A DNA stretch of 64,000 bases from Paenibacillus pasadenensis DSM 19293 (GCF_000422485.1 NZ_KE383847.1:315074-379073); one strand, 5' to 3'. Shown: positions 36,774 to 45,904, numbered from the stretch's first letter. Notes: generated from the letters alone by a model not told the origin. Made by a program: numbers and translations.

Positions 36774-36903
36774 ACGGCAGCTGAAGCGGAAGGAATAAGG
36801 GCCGGCTGCCTTGAATAAGACGACCATCGAGGAGACCGCTGCAAGGCGGCTCCCATGGATCAGGCTGACGACAGCCTGCGTGATCATGAGGGAGGCTATC
36901 CGG

Positions 36904-37821
36904 ATGTCAACCGTGCCCTATCAAGTCGAAACAGGAGCATCCGAGGTCAGGCTGTGGTCGAGCAAGCGCCTTCCATTCGAGCCGAAAGGCTGGCAGCTGG
37001 AGATGAAGCGGCATCTGCGGGAGGCTCTGCTTGCTTTGGAGGGCGATTGCTCGGCTGCCGTCCACATGGCCTATGAATCCTTGGAGCGGGATCGATTCGA
37101 TCTGGAGAACGTGCTCGCTTACAATGTCGGCGCCGGAGCTTTTCGGAAGCTTCGGCCAAGGCTTCTGATCATGGAGAGAGCCTTTGCGCCTCCAAAGAGG
37201 CAGCCGGCAAACACAGCCAGCTCCCAGTGGGAGTATCCGATCTCCCACAGCTACCGGATCGGAGTGCCGGAGAGGCCCGAGTGGCCTCGGACCGGCCTGA
37301 TCGTATCATGGGAGGCCATGCTCGATCGGCTCCATTCCGGCTGCGGAGCGGCTCAGATCTGGAGAAGCGTGAAAGAAGGCATCATAACGCAGCGGACGCC
37401 GGCTCCAATCGAGCTCGCCGAAGCTCCGCTCGGGATCAGCGTGCAGATCGGCCTCCCGCCTCGATTCGGCCTGAGCTTGTTTTCGGTTCTGAAGCCGCTG
37501 CTGGACGGCATCATGGCCGCTCTCCAGCGGCATGACGGCAGCAGCCGGGAAGAGACTTGCCGTCGTGTCGCCCAGGCGGCGGGCATTGCTCCTGCGCAGG
37601 CGATGCGCTGGCTCGAGGAGGATCCAAGAGCCGTCCTTCCGGCGGGCAAGGTTGTTTCTCCCAAGGGCGAAGGCGTCACCTGGAATCCAGCCGACGACCG
37701 CTTGGTCCGGATCGAGATCGAAGTCTTGCATGAGGCCGATGCATCTGCCTCCATTCGCTGCGCGGGGCAGCTGCATGTCGTCGAGACGAGGAAAGGGGAC
37801 GTGGGACCGGAATGGAATTGA
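36904..37821 (+). CDS. Hypothetical protein in an accessory pair
   Basis: A 305-aa soluble protein with no recognised domain. It contains a central PISHSYRIGVPERPEWPRTGLIVSW segment and C-terminal helices EETCRRVAQAAGIAPAQAMRWLEED. I place the start at ATG 36904, nine bases after GGGAGG; ATG 36886 and TTG 36811 are alternatives in frame. The stop overlaps the next gene by 10 bases, so the two are an operon. Cysteines are few and no catalytic motif stands out. Confidence 0.65.
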   Translation: MSTVPYQVETGASEVRLWSSKRLPFEPKGWQLEMKRHLREALLALEGDCSAAVHMAYESLERDRFDLENVLAYNVGAGAFRKLRPRLLIMERAFAPPKRQPANTASSQWEYPISHSYRIGVPERPEWPRTGLIVSWEAMLDRLHSGCGAAQIWRSVKEGIITQRTPAPIELAEAPLGISVQIGLPPRFGLSLFSVLKPLLDGIMAALQRHDGSSREETCRRVAQAAGIAPAQAMRWLEEDPRAVLPAGKVVSPKGEGVTWNPADDRLVRIEIEVLHEADASASIRCAGQLHVVETRKGDVGPEWN

Positions 37822-38531
37822 AAAAGAAGCTATGCCTCCTCTCCTGCGGAGCGGCGAAGATTTGGGACCGCATGCCGGAAACGGGCGCCGTGCCGGCGAG
37901 GCTGGCTTATACAGGCGCCTATTCGGTTCTATGCCGCGAATACGCAGAGGTTTTTTTCAACGAGGATTGGCTCATCCTGTCGGACAAGCACGGGTTTCTG
38001 CGGCCGGATGACATCGTCCCGGAGAATTACGACGTCAGCTTCCGCAGGCCTTCCGCGGAGCTCGTATCGGATGAGGTCCTGCGAGAGCAGGCAGAGCGCC
38101 TTGAGCTGGATGCCTATGAGGAGATCGTCATGCTGGCAGGAGGGCATTATGAGGAAAGGATCCGTGCAGTCCTTCCATCGGCAGCCATCTCCGCCCCGAT
38201 GCGCGGCCTCCGGATCGGAGAACGGATGCAGTTCCTGCGGACTGCGATCGCGGATCATTGCAAAGAATCTCCCAAACCGATCTTTCCGAGAGTCAGAAGC
38301 AAATATGCGTCTCTGCAGATCTATCTGAGCGGACGCAGTCAGGACCGCATCCGGCTGTCGATCCCGGAGATCGAGCAGCTGCTCGGATTTCCATTGCCGA
38401 AATCCGCGCGCATCCATGCCGCCTGGTGGGCCAATACACAGACTCATTCGCATGCTTCGGCCTGGATGGAGCCGGGCTGGAAAGTCGAGCGTGCCGAGCT
38501 TGGAGCGTTTACGGAATTTTCACGACAGTAG
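37812..38531 (+). CDS. DUF6884-like protein with C-terminal WWAN-type domain
   Basis: A 239-aa protein. The N-terminal part (about 1-160) has the pattern of the family I know as DUF6884: LLSCGAAKIWD near the start, YTGAYSVLCREYAE, WLILSDKHGFLRPDDIVPENYDV. The C-terminal part (about 165-235) has YASLQIYLSGRSQDRIRLSIPEIEQ and SARIHAAWWANTQTHSHASAW, a short domain frequently found in accessory genes. Neither has an assigned biochemical role that I know. It overlaps the preceding gene, so both products are probably needed together. Confidence 0.68.
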   Translation: MELKKKLCLLSCGAAKIWDRMPETGAVPARLAYTGAYSVLCREYAEVFFNEDWLILSDKHGFLRPDDIVPENYDVSFRRPSAELVSDEVLREQAERLELDAYEEIVMLAGGHYEERIRAVLPSAAISAPMRGLRIGERMQFLRTAIADHCKESPKPIFPRVRSKYASLQIYLSGRSQDRIRLSIPEIEQLLGFPLPKSARIHAAWWANTQTHSHASAWMEPGWKVERAELGAFTEFSRQ

Positions 38532-38542
38532 AGTGAAGACGC

Positions 38543-40138
38543 TCACCGATCCTGCAGATCGTCCGCCCAGTCCGGGCGCTCCACGGCCCATCTCCTGCAG
38601 GAGCGGGCGATCTTCAGCTTGTAGAGATAGTCGTCCTCGTATCGTTCCTCGATCAAGCTCTGCCTCGCTTTGTCGTTGGAGGCGAAGAAGTCGAGCTTTT
38701 CCCGCAGCTTCTCCTCGCTGAAAATGCCGTATATTTCCTGCTCTACATGGTGATCGCAATAAAACCAGCCGTCGAGATGCCGCTCCTCCGCATCGTCGAC
38801 GATATCCCCGCAGCCGGCTTCGCATCGATAGGCCGCTTGCAAATTCACCTCGACGTCGTGCTTCCGGAACAAGGGGGAAAGCACTTGGAAGACCTCTTCC
38901 GCATCCTCCAGCCGCTCGAAAACCATGTTGAAGCCCCCGTGGCAGGGATGCCTATATGTCTGCAGCAGGTCGATCACGTCGGTAGCCAGCCCTTCCTGGA
39001 GCATCGATATCATGACGGCGTTCATCTGCCCCTCTTCCTCATGGTCCGAGGCGTGGAAGTATCCAAGCCCGGTCCGGAACCAGTAAAGCGGCTGCCGCTC
39101 CGGCCTCCACGTCAGGATCGACGACTGGAGATCGGCGAGCTTGCGGATATGGCGATAGATTTCGTAAGCCAGCTTTCCGTCCGCGCCTTCATCATTCAGG
39201 AAAGAACGGAACTCCTGCACGACAGAGTCGATGCCCTCGCACAGCGCTTCGAGCCGAAGTTCCGGGCAGCTGTCGGCTTCAAGCTCCTGCTTCCAGGATC
39301 GAAGCGTCTCCAGGTACTCATAGCGGATCGCCATGTAGTCATCCTCATAAGGATGCACGGAGCAGTCCGGCGTCGGATCGGCCTCCTCCTGGCACTCTTC
39401 CGAACAGAACAGGGCCCCCGATTCATGACAGAGATAATCCAGTCCGACGAGCAAGCCGCATGCGGAGCAGCAGCCTTCTGCCGGATAGAGCAGACGCGCC
39501 AGCGCGTCGAGCCGCTCCGCTTCCTTCTCCATCTGCTGCCGGATGCGTTCCGCCTCGCGGGCGACGAGGCTTTCCTCTCCGGGCAAAGGCGGCTCCGGCC
39601 AGCGGCCGCTGTCCTCCAGCACGGCCTGCAGCTCCTGCCGCACGCGGACAAGTCGGGCATGATCATCTTTCGACTCCGTCATCGCCTCATGACGCAGACG
39701 CTTCGATTCTGTCCCGATCGAGCGCCAGGCGTCGACGAGCGTATGGTACAGGTCGACCCCGCTCTCGTAGGGATCGGCGTAGAGGTAGAACGACTCGGTG
39801 CACGGCCAGCCGCAGAAACGATTGCCCTCGATGTCAACCAGATCATGCTCGCCGATCGGATGGAAACAGCCGGAACAACGGGACGGATCGAGCAGCACGC
39901 TCCACCCGTCTTGGCTTCGCTTCAGCCAGCCTTCGTTTGCTAACTTGCGAAGCCCGTCCTCGTAGAGGATCATCTCTGCTTGCTCGGCGTCCATGTCGGC
40001 CCAGCGGTCATGCCAGTGCGGATGCGTCATCGAAAGCTCTTCCCGCAGGTCGGACAGCGTGAGCGTGCCCAGACGGTTGGCGGCGAAGCATGCTCGCAAG
40101 TCGGTGGAAAGCTGGCGTTGTTGAGAGATCGTCAACAT
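38543..40138 (-). CDS. Hypothetical protein with three Cys-rich (zinc-binding-like) clusters
   Basis: A 531-aa soluble acidic protein. Three separated Cys clusters resemble treble-clef zinc sites: Cys88/Cys91 with Cys109/Cys113, Cys224/Cys227 with Cys237/Cys245/Cys249, and a third near residues 430-460 (CEAGCGD... FYCDHH). Between them are long charged helices. The first ~80 residues may hold a winged-helix-like fold (LSDLREELS, GLRKLANEGWLKRS). I do not recognise the family. Start ATG 40138 has AGGAGG eight bases upstream. It is convergent with the DUF6884-like gene and divergent from the DUF2325-like gene. Confidence 0.68.
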   Translation of the reverse strand: MLTISQQRQLSTDLRACFAANRLGTLTLSDLREELSMTHPHWHDRWADMDAEQAEMILYEDGLRKLANEGWLKRSQDGWSVLLDPSRCSGCFHPIGEHDLVDIEGNRFCGWPCTESFYLYADPYESGVDLYHTLVDAWRSIGTESKRLRHEAMTESKDDHARLVRVRQELQAVLEDSGRWPEPPLPGEESLVAREAERIRQQMEKEAERLDALARLLYPAEGCCSACGLLVGLDYLCHESGALFCSEECQEEADPTPDCSVHPYEDDYMAIRYEYLETLRSWKQELEADSCPELRLEALCEGIDSVVQEFRSFLNDEGADGKLAYEIYRHIRKLADLQSSILTWRPERQPLYWFRTGLGYFHASDHEEEGQMNAVMISMLQEGLATDVIDLLQTYRHPCHGGFNMVFERLEDAEEVFQVLSPLFRKHDVEVNLQAAYRCEAGCGDIVDDAEERHLDGWFYCDHHVEQEIYGIFSEEKLREKLDFFASNDKARQSLIEERYEDDYLYKLKIARSCRRWAVERPDWADDLQDR

Positions 40139-40300
40139 GAATGAAACCTCCTGAAATTGAATTAGCCTCAATTCCACCATACACTGCCACTTCGTAGAAA
40201 TTTTATGGCTCGATGAAAAGAATCAAACATCCGTTCGCGACACCCGCGCGTTCTCGAGCTTCGCTACAATCAGGGCAGAACAGGAAGCGAGGGATGCGGG

Positions 40301-41806
40301 ATGGGAACGAGGATACCGACGAGGGAAATGAGAAGCGAAGCAAGGATGCAAGCAAAGCAAGCGCAGCAGGAACGATTCCGACAGCGCTTGGAGAAGCTGC
40401 GGCAGGAGAAGGCGGAGCAGCCGGAGAGGGACGAGGCCGTCAAGCCTGCTGAGAGCCTCGCTCTAGGCGAGGAGGGCTTTAGAAAAAGCTTGCGCAAGCT
40501 GGAAAAGAAGCTCGCCGCTCAAAATGAGCGCACAGCCGAAGAAAAGCGGAGAAGCCGCCAGCTTGCGTTGGAGCTCAAGGCAGCCAGGCAGGCGGGCTAT
40601 GAAGCCAGGCAGCAGCTGGCTGACCGGGAACGTCAATGCGGCGAGCTCCAGCGGGCTGCAGCTGTGATCGAGAGCAGCCGGCAAGCGTATGCGGAGCAGG
40701 CAGCGTCTCCGCTGCGGGAGCAGCTGGCCCGTGCCGAAGAGCAGGTGGAGGAGCAGCGGCTCATCCAGCTTTTCCTGCAGGGGACCATCACGGAGCTGTC
40801 TCACCGGCAAAGGCAAGCCGAAAAGCGCCATCAGATCGAGCTCCAACGGATGGAGTCGAAGACGGCCGCTTCGCAGAAGCTTCTGCAGCAGGCGCTTCTG
40901 CATGCGATGTCCATCCAGCCGCAGCTGTCCGCTGCGAAGCCGGGTTGGGAGGATGAGGTGCTCGCCGGACTCGACCTTTCGAGTGCGGGGCAGATCGAAG
41001 CGGCCATGCGGCTGCAGATTCGGCTCGCGCAGGCGGTGCAGCAGGCTTGGATGGAACGAAGTGCAGCGGGCACGAGCTTGAAGGCGGACAATTCTTTAGC
41101 GGATGAAGTGCCGGGGGCAGTTGCTGATTCGGTCGAGGCTGCGGCGGCATCGGAGGAACCAGCCGCTCTCTTCGGCTACATCCTTCAACAGGAGGATCGG
41201 TTCAGCTTCTATGAGCTTAACGGAACTTCCTACAGCATTGATTGGGAAAGCGCCGACAGCGGCATGCACGGCTTCTTGAAAGCCGATCTTCCGGCAAGAG
41301 CGGTGCTTTTGGATTCCGGTCAAGTTCGGATCGTCAAACAATACCGCCATCATTATGCGCCGCCTCGTCCATACGGACAAGCCCCTGCTTCTTCGGGAAA
41401 GCTGAGACGCAGCGGAGACGAGGCGCCCAGGAGCGATGCCGGATCCATGCCTTCCATTCATCTGCCTGCAGGCTCGAAAGTGCTCGTGCTGGGATCGCGC
41501 AAGCGCAACGATTATATGGCGGCGCTGAGGGAGCATGGGGCCGACGCCGACTGGTTCGACGGCTATGAGGAGAGCTTGACGGTGCTCAAGCAGAAATGGA
41601 GATCGGCCAACGCCGTGCTCATCTGCACTCGCCATGTGCCGCATGCCGTCCACGACATCGTCGACCGCCGGGATCCGAGGGTCCAGTGGCTGGATCAGGA
41701 CAACGCTCGACTGGTCGTGGTGCATGCCTCGCATATTTTGAGCCGGAGGGAGGCTGGGGTACATTTCAGGCAAAATGACATCTCGACAAACGATATATCC
41801 GCATGA
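40301..41806 (+). CDS. Coiled-coil protein with C-terminal DUF2325-like domain
   Basis: A 501-aa protein. Residues 10-200 are almost entirely a charged coiled coil. A middle region is followed by a C-terminal Rossmann-like domain (about 395-490) with VLVLGSRKRNDYMAALREHG, then VLICTRHVPHAVHDIVDRRD and a final Val-rich strand, the pattern of DUF2325. Family members occur with uncharacterised accessory systems. GAGGGATGCGGG precedes the ATG. It is divergent from the Cys-cluster gene, so the two may share a regulatory region. Confidence 0.68.
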   Translation: MGTRIPTREMRSEARMQAKQAQQERFRQRLEKLRQEKAEQPERDEAVKPAESLALGEEGFRKSLRKLEKKLAAQNERTAEEKRRSRQLALELKAARQAGYEARQQLADRERQCGELQRAAAVIESSRQAYAEQAASPLREQLARAEEQVEEQRLIQLFLQGTITELSHRQRQAEKRHQIELQRMESKTAASQKLLQQALLHAMSIQPQLSAAKPGWEDEVLAGLDLSSAGQIEAAMRLQIRLAQAVQQAWMERSAAGTSLKADNSLADEVPGAVADSVEAAAASEEPAALFGYILQQEDRFSFYELNGTSYSIDWESADSGMHGFLKADLPARAVLLDSGQVRIVKQYRHHYAPPRPYGQAPASSGKLRRSGDEAPRSDAGSMPSIHLPAGSKVLVLGSRKRNDYMAALREHGADADWFDGYEESLTVLKQKWRSANAVLICTRHVPHAVHDIVDRRDPRVQWLDQDNARLVVVHASHILSRREAGVHFRQNDISTNDISA

Positions 41807-41813
41807 TTTCGGG

Positions 41814-41842
41814 TTGGATTTAACTGGATTACCTGTTACTAT
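41814..41842 (+). promoter_or_regulatory. Promoter of the MazG-like/helicase operon
   Basis: -35 TTGGAT (41814-41819), 17-base spacer, -10 TACTAT (41837-41842), about 108 bases before the pyrophosphohydrolase start. Confidence 0.5.
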
Positions 41843-41949
41843 TCGCATAGAGAGAGCGGCGAATGAATCATATTTCTTCTCTAAACGAGACTACGATTAT
41901 AGATTACATCCTGGCTATGGTCATGATTGAAGTAAAGGAGCCCCCGCCC

Positions 41950-42276
41950 ATGCCCCCCTACAACAAACTCGTCCGCGACAAGATCCCGGCCATCATTCGT
42001 GAGCAAGGGCTAGAGCCCAGCACTCGCCTGCTTGGCGACGAGGAATACAAACAAGAGCTCCGCGTCAAGCTCGCCGAGGAAACCGGCGAATATTTAACCG
42101 CGCTCACAGACGCCGAGGCTGGCGAAGAGCTCGCCGACATCCTCGAGCTGCTGCACGCTCTGGCGGCCGCCCACGGCTTGACGCCGGAGCAGCTTGAAAC
42201 CATCCGCGCAAACAAGGCCGCCAAGCGCGGCGGCTTCCGTGACCGCATCTACCTGATCGAGGTTCCGGATGCCTGA
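41950..42276 (+). CDS. MazG-like NTP pyrophosphohydrolase (COG4997 type)
   Basis: A 108-aa all-alpha pyrophosphohydrolase. It begins with the diagnostic YNKLVRDKIPAIIREQG and has the metal-binding EExxE helix (KLAEETGEYL) and a second acidic helix EELADILELLHAL. This group hydrolyses non-canonical or excess nucleoside triphosphates. ATG 41950 has AAAGGAG upstream; an in-frame ATG 33 bases earlier is less likely. It overlaps the helicase start by 8 bases, so the products are co-translated. Confidence 0.8.
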   Translation: MPPYNKLVRDKIPAIIREQGLEPSTRLLGDEEYKQELRVKLAEETGEYLTALTDAEAGEELADILELLHALAAAHGLTPEQLETIRANKAAKRGGFRDRIYLIEVPDA

Positions 42277-44710
42277 CATCAAGCTCATCACCGAGAACTT
42301 GGTGGATGAGCTGATCCCCGGCATCCAGCAAGCCTCCGGCATCTATATCCTCACGTCGTTCGTCATGGACTCCGGCGTCCGCATCCTCGCCCCGCATCTG
42401 CGGGAAGCGCTGGATCGCGGAGCGGAGGTCAAGCTTCTGGCCGGCGACTATCTGTTCGTCACGCAGCCGCAAGCGCTGCGCACTCTCCTCAGCATTCATC
42501 CCAGTATGGAGGCCAGGCTATGGCGGAGCCGCGGAACGTCTTTTCACCCGAAGGCTTATCTGTTCGACTACATGAACGGCCAAGGCAAATTCATCGTCGG
42601 CTCGTCCAACCTGTCCCGATCGGCGTTCAAGATGGGGCTGGAGTGGAACCTGTCCGTCAACGCGCAGCTGGAGCCGTTCACGTTCCAAGAAGCGCTCGAC
42701 AAGTTCACGCGCAATTTCTACCATGATCAGACCAGCACGCTTACAGAGGGCGTGATCGCCGCCTACGAGCAGGAATACATGCGCAACCGGCAGAAATACC
42801 CGGAGCTCGTGCGGCAGATCGTCGAGGAAGAAGAGGCGGATCTCGGGGGCGCTCCCGGGGGCGTCGGTCAAGAGACATCCGCCGTCGGGGCCGAGGAAGC
42901 CGCAGCATCAGTCAGGTCCGCTTCCTTGACTCCGCGCCCTGCGCAGGCCGGCGCGCTCGAAGCGCTGGAGAATGCGCTCGACGAAGGCTACACGCGGGCG
43001 ATGGTCGTCATGGCCACCGGCCTCGGCAAGACGTACCTCGCCGCCTTCCTGGCCCGCGGCCGGTTCCGCCGCGTGCTGTTCGTCGCCCACCGCGAGGAGA
43101 TCCTCCTGCAAGCGAAGCAGTCGTTCCTCCACGTCATGCCGGACAAGACCGCGGGACTGTACAACGGCTTCGCCAAAGAGGACGAGGCGGAGCTGGTCTT
43201 CGCCTCGATCTACACGCTCGGGACGAAGCGGCATCGCGAGCGCTTTGCTCCGGACGCGTTCGACCTGATCGTCGTCGACGAATTCCATCACGCCGCATCC
43301 AAGTCGTATCGGGCGCTGCTGGACTACTTCCAGCCGGCGTTCCTGCTCGGCATCACCGCGACGCCGGAGCGGCTGGACGGCAAGGACGTGTACGCGCTCT
43401 GCGACGGCAACGTGGCGTACCAGATCCATTTCATCGAGGCGATCCAAAAAGGCTGGCTCAGCCCGTTCCGCTACTACGGGGTCTATGACGATACGGACTA
43501 CTCGCAGCTGACCTGGCTCGGCGGCGGCTACGACGAAGCGGAGCTGCAAGCCGTCCAGCTGCGCGAGGAGATGGCGGAGCGCATCCACTCCGCCTGGCTG
43601 CGGCACCGGCAGACGCGCACGATCGGGTTCTGCTCCTCGATCGCGCAGGCGAATTTCTTGGCCCGTTTCTTCGCAGATCAAGGCGCGGCGGCCATCAGCC
43701 TCAGCTCCGAGTCGAGCCCGGCTCAGCGCAGGGAGGCGGTCCAGAGGCTGGCGGCGGGAGAGCTGGACGTCATTTTCACCGTGGATCTGTTCAACGAGGG
43801 TGTCGATATTCCGTCCGTCGACACGCTGCTGTTCGTGCGGCCGACGCAGTCGCTGACCATCTTCACCCAGCAGGTGGGGCGCGGCTTGCGCCTGCACGAG
43901 GGCAAGGAAAGCTGCGTCATCGTCGATCTCATCGGCAATTACCGCAATGCGGACATCAAGCTGAGCTTGTTCGATGCGGGAGCGGGCGAGGAAAAAGGCA
44001 AGCGGAGCGGAGTGCTGCCGTCTGTGCCGGCCGGCTGCGTGATCGACTTCGAGACCGGCGTCATCGACCTGCTGCAGGAGCTCGCCCGCAAGCGGCAGCC
44101 GCGCAAGGAAAAGCTGCTGTCCGCCTATCGCGCGCTCAAGGAGGAGCTGCATCGCCGGCCGACCTATGTCGAGCTGCACTTGCATGGACGCGAGAACAGC
44201 CGGGAGTACAAGCAGGAGTTCGGCTCCTATGCGGCGTTCCTCGGCTGGGCGGAGGAGCTTGAGCCGCAAGAGCAGGCGGCGCTCGAAGGGTGCAGGGGCT
44301 GGCTGCTGGAGGCGGAAAGCACCGGCATGAACAAGAGCTACAAGATGGTGCTGCTGCTCGCGATGCTGGAGAGAGGCCCGGAGCGCTGGGAGCAGCCGAT
44401 CTCCTCGCGGGAGGCGGCGCCGTTCTTCCATCGGTACCTCACGGCCAAGGAGTACCGCCGGAGGGCTGATCTGTCGGACAAGAAGATGTCGGCGCTGGTC
44501 GGCTATGACGAGAAGAAGATCTCCGCGCTGATCGAGGACATGCCGATGTCCAAATGGAGCGGCAGCTCCAAGGGGCTCGCATTCCTGGATGAACGCGGCT
44601 TCGGCTTCAATCTGGAGATCGCTCCGAAGGAGAGGGAGATCCTGCATCGCTGGGCACGCGAGATCGCGGAGTATCGGCTGCATGCTTATTTCGAGAAGAA
44701 GGCTCGATGA
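42269..44710 (+). CDS. Phospholipase-D-domain DExH helicase (DUF3427-like)
   Basis: An 813-aa protein. The N-terminal PLD nuclease domain (about 1-190) has FHPKAYLFD (HxK(x)4D, about residues 91-99) and GSSNLSRSAF. The SF2 helicase core (about 225-600) carries MATGLGKT (Walker A), VVDEFHH (DExH), ITATPER and QQVGRGLRLHEGK (motif VI). The C-terminal part (about 600-813) matches the long extension of DUF3427-type helicases. Such proteins combine DNA/RNA unwinding with a phosphodiesterase and are enriched in accessory and defence contexts. Coupling to a MazG-like enzyme is notable. Confidence 0.83.
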   Translation: MPDIKLITENLVDELIPGIQQASGIYILTSFVMDSGVRILAPHLREALDRGAEVKLLAGDYLFVTQPQALRTLLSIHPSMEARLWRSRGTSFHPKAYLFDYMNGQGKFIVGSSNLSRSAFKMGLEWNLSVNAQLEPFTFQEALDKFTRNFYHDQTSTLTEGVIAAYEQEYMRNRQKYPELVRQIVEEEEADLGGAPGGVGQETSAVGAEEAAASVRSASLTPRPAQAGALEALENALDEGYTRAMVVMATGLGKTYLAAFLARGRFRRVLFVAHREEILLQAKQSFLHVMPDKTAGLYNGFAKEDEAELVFASIYTLGTKRHRERFAPDAFDLIVVDEFHHAASKSYRALLDYFQPAFLLGITATPERLDGKDVYALCDGNVAYQIHFIEAIQKGWLSPFRYYGVYDDTDYSQLTWLGGGYDEAELQAVQLREEMAERIHSAWLRHRQTRTIGFCSSIAQANFLARFFADQGAAAISLSSESSPAQRREAVQRLAAGELDVIFTVDLFNEGVDIPSVDTLLFVRPTQSLTIFTQQVGRGLRLHEGKESCVIVDLIGNYRNADIKLSLFDAGAGEEKGKRSGVLPSVPAGCVIDFETGVIDLLQELARKRQPRKEKLLSAYRALKEELHRRPTYVELHLHGRENSREYKQEFGSYAAFLGWAEELEPQEQAALEGCRGWLLEAESTGMNKSYKMVLLLAMLERGPERWEQPISSREAAPFFHRYLTAKEYRRRADLSDKKMSALVGYDEKKISALIEDMPMSKWSGSSKGLAFLDERGFGFNLEIAPKEREILHRWAREIAEYRLHAYFEKKAR

Positions 44711-44739
44711 GCGGACGATAGTTAGGCATGCTGACACAG

Positions 44740-44782
44740 CAACAACGCGCCGGAAGGGACGATCCCCTCCGGCGCGTTGTTG
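44740..44782. terminator. Strong bidirectional hairpin terminator
   Basis: Perfect 15-bp stem (44740-44754 with 44768-44782) plus internal GGG/CCC pairing. The A/T-poor flanks have only short T stretches (TTGTTG), so efficiency is uncertain. It separates the helicase gene from the small minus-strand gene. Confidence 0.65.
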
Positions 44783-44798
44783 CTTGAATGCCTCAGTA

Positions 44799-44945
44799 TT
44801 AATTATCTTCTTCCTCGCAAGCCTCCTGAACCGAGGCTTCGAACTCCTCTTCGTTCAGCGAAGCCAGCTTGTCGCCGTATTGGTCCAGGCGGTCCGGGCT
44901 GCTGGAAGGCCCGTCGTTCTTCGGCTTGCTGTTGCGTCCTGACAT
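44799..44945 (-). CDS. Small hypothetical acidic protein (48 aa)
   Basis: A 48-aa reading frame too short for most ORF cut-offs. It begins MSGRNSKPKNDGPSS and ends EEFEASVQEACEEEDN. AAGGAGGG seven bases before the ATG is one of the best ribosome sites in the window, and codon use matches the neighbours. The high charge and disorder-prone sequence are like the small acid-soluble or sporulation-type proteins of Bacilli, but there is no specific match. A real gene is likely; its function is unknown. Confidence 0.72.
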   Translation of the reverse strand: MSGRNSKPKNDGPSSSPDRLDQYGDKLASLNEEEFEASVQEACEEEDN

Positions 44946-45129
44946 CGTCATCCCTCCTTTCGCGGAACCTAGTGTCTCCGGGGCTTGGCAGGGTTATGCA
45001 CGCAGAACCGCCTAAGAAGGGCAGGAGAGGAGGAATTCCAGCCCCCTCTGCGGAATGCAAGAAAGAGGCTTGTCCTCGCCGGGCTCACGTCGCCGGGCTG
45101 CACATCGCCGGGCTGCAAGACCCGTCTCG

Positions 45130-45795
45130 CTACAAGGCGAATCCGAGCCGTTCGGCCAGTCCCGCAAACGGGCTGGGCGGAGGAGTCGTCTCGGCGGTGG
45201 AGTAAACGACGGCAGGAGCCAGCATGCGGCCGTCGTTGGCCTCGAGCTGGATGCGCCGGTAGACGCTGCGGAACAGCTTGGCGGTGTTGAAGGCGTCGTC
45301 GAGCGCCGTATGGGCCCGCCCGAACGGCTCCAGGCCGGACAGGACCAGCGCTTTGGCCAGTCCGATCCGCTGACGGCTGTCCTGCTCCTGCAGACGGGTG
45401 AACGACAGCTGGAAGTCGTTGTAATTATGGAACCAAGGGGCATCCATGCGGTGATGGAGAAAATGGCGGAGCAGCGCTTGGCGGTCGTCCGGGCCCCATG
45501 AGCAGAGATAGTAAGGGAGGCCATCCTGCTCCAGCCAGTCCGCGAACTGCGTCATCGCCTGCGGGAACTCGGGCGCCGCATCGGCATCCTCCTGAGTGAT
45601 GCCCGTAAAGCGGGTCGTCGCCGCCCCGATGGCCGGATGGAACAGCGGCCGGACCCGGGTATGGAACAGATCGCTCCAGACGGGGGGGCCGTCAGGATCC
45701 AGACGCAGCTTCACCGCTCCGAGTTCGAGAATATCCGAAGTATAGGCCTTTTGACGGAGAAAGGTGAATTCAAGGTCGAAGATGATGGCGTTCAT
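45130..45795 (-). CDS. DnaQ-like 3'-5' exonuclease
   Basis: A 221-aa exonuclease of the DEDD superfamily (KapD/ExoX-like). Motifs are FDLEFT (Asp7, Glu9), the Asp-containing SWGPDDRQALLRHF region, and HTALDDAFNTAKLF (HxxxxD), so the catalytic acids are complete. It starts at ATG 45795, eight bases after AAAGGAGA; a longer frame to 45906 overlaps the channel gene. The C-terminal 45 residues are extra. RNA or single-stranded DNA could be the substrate. Confidence 0.85.
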   Translation of the reverse strand: MNAIIFDLEFTFLRQKAYTSDILELGAVKLRLDPDGPPVWSDLFHTRVRPLFHPAIGAATTRFTGITQEDADAAPEFPQAMTQFADWLEQDGLPYYLCSWGPDDRQALLRHFLHHRMDAPWFHNYNDFQLSFTRLQEQDSRQRIGLAKALVLSGLEPFGRAHTALDDAFNTAKLFRSVYRRIQLEANDGRMLAPAVVYSTAETTPPPSPFAGLAERLGFAL

Positions 45796-45904
45796 GGCAC
45801 GTCTCCTTTGCCTGCGCGTATGGCCGAATTGAATCCAGCATATCGGCAGCTGAAAGCAGATGTCGGTTGCGAACAAGAGTTCGTGAAAAGAAAGGATCGA
45901 TTCC

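Noticed and set aside
33290..44710. Prophage or integrative element
   Set aside because: No integrase, terminase, structural or conjugation genes, and no attachment-site repeats were found, so only an accessory region is claimed.
45080..45122. Repeated TCGCCGGGCT units
   Set aside because: About three very short (10-13 base) GC-rich copies just beyond the exonuclease stop codon, likely chance in high-G+C DNA.
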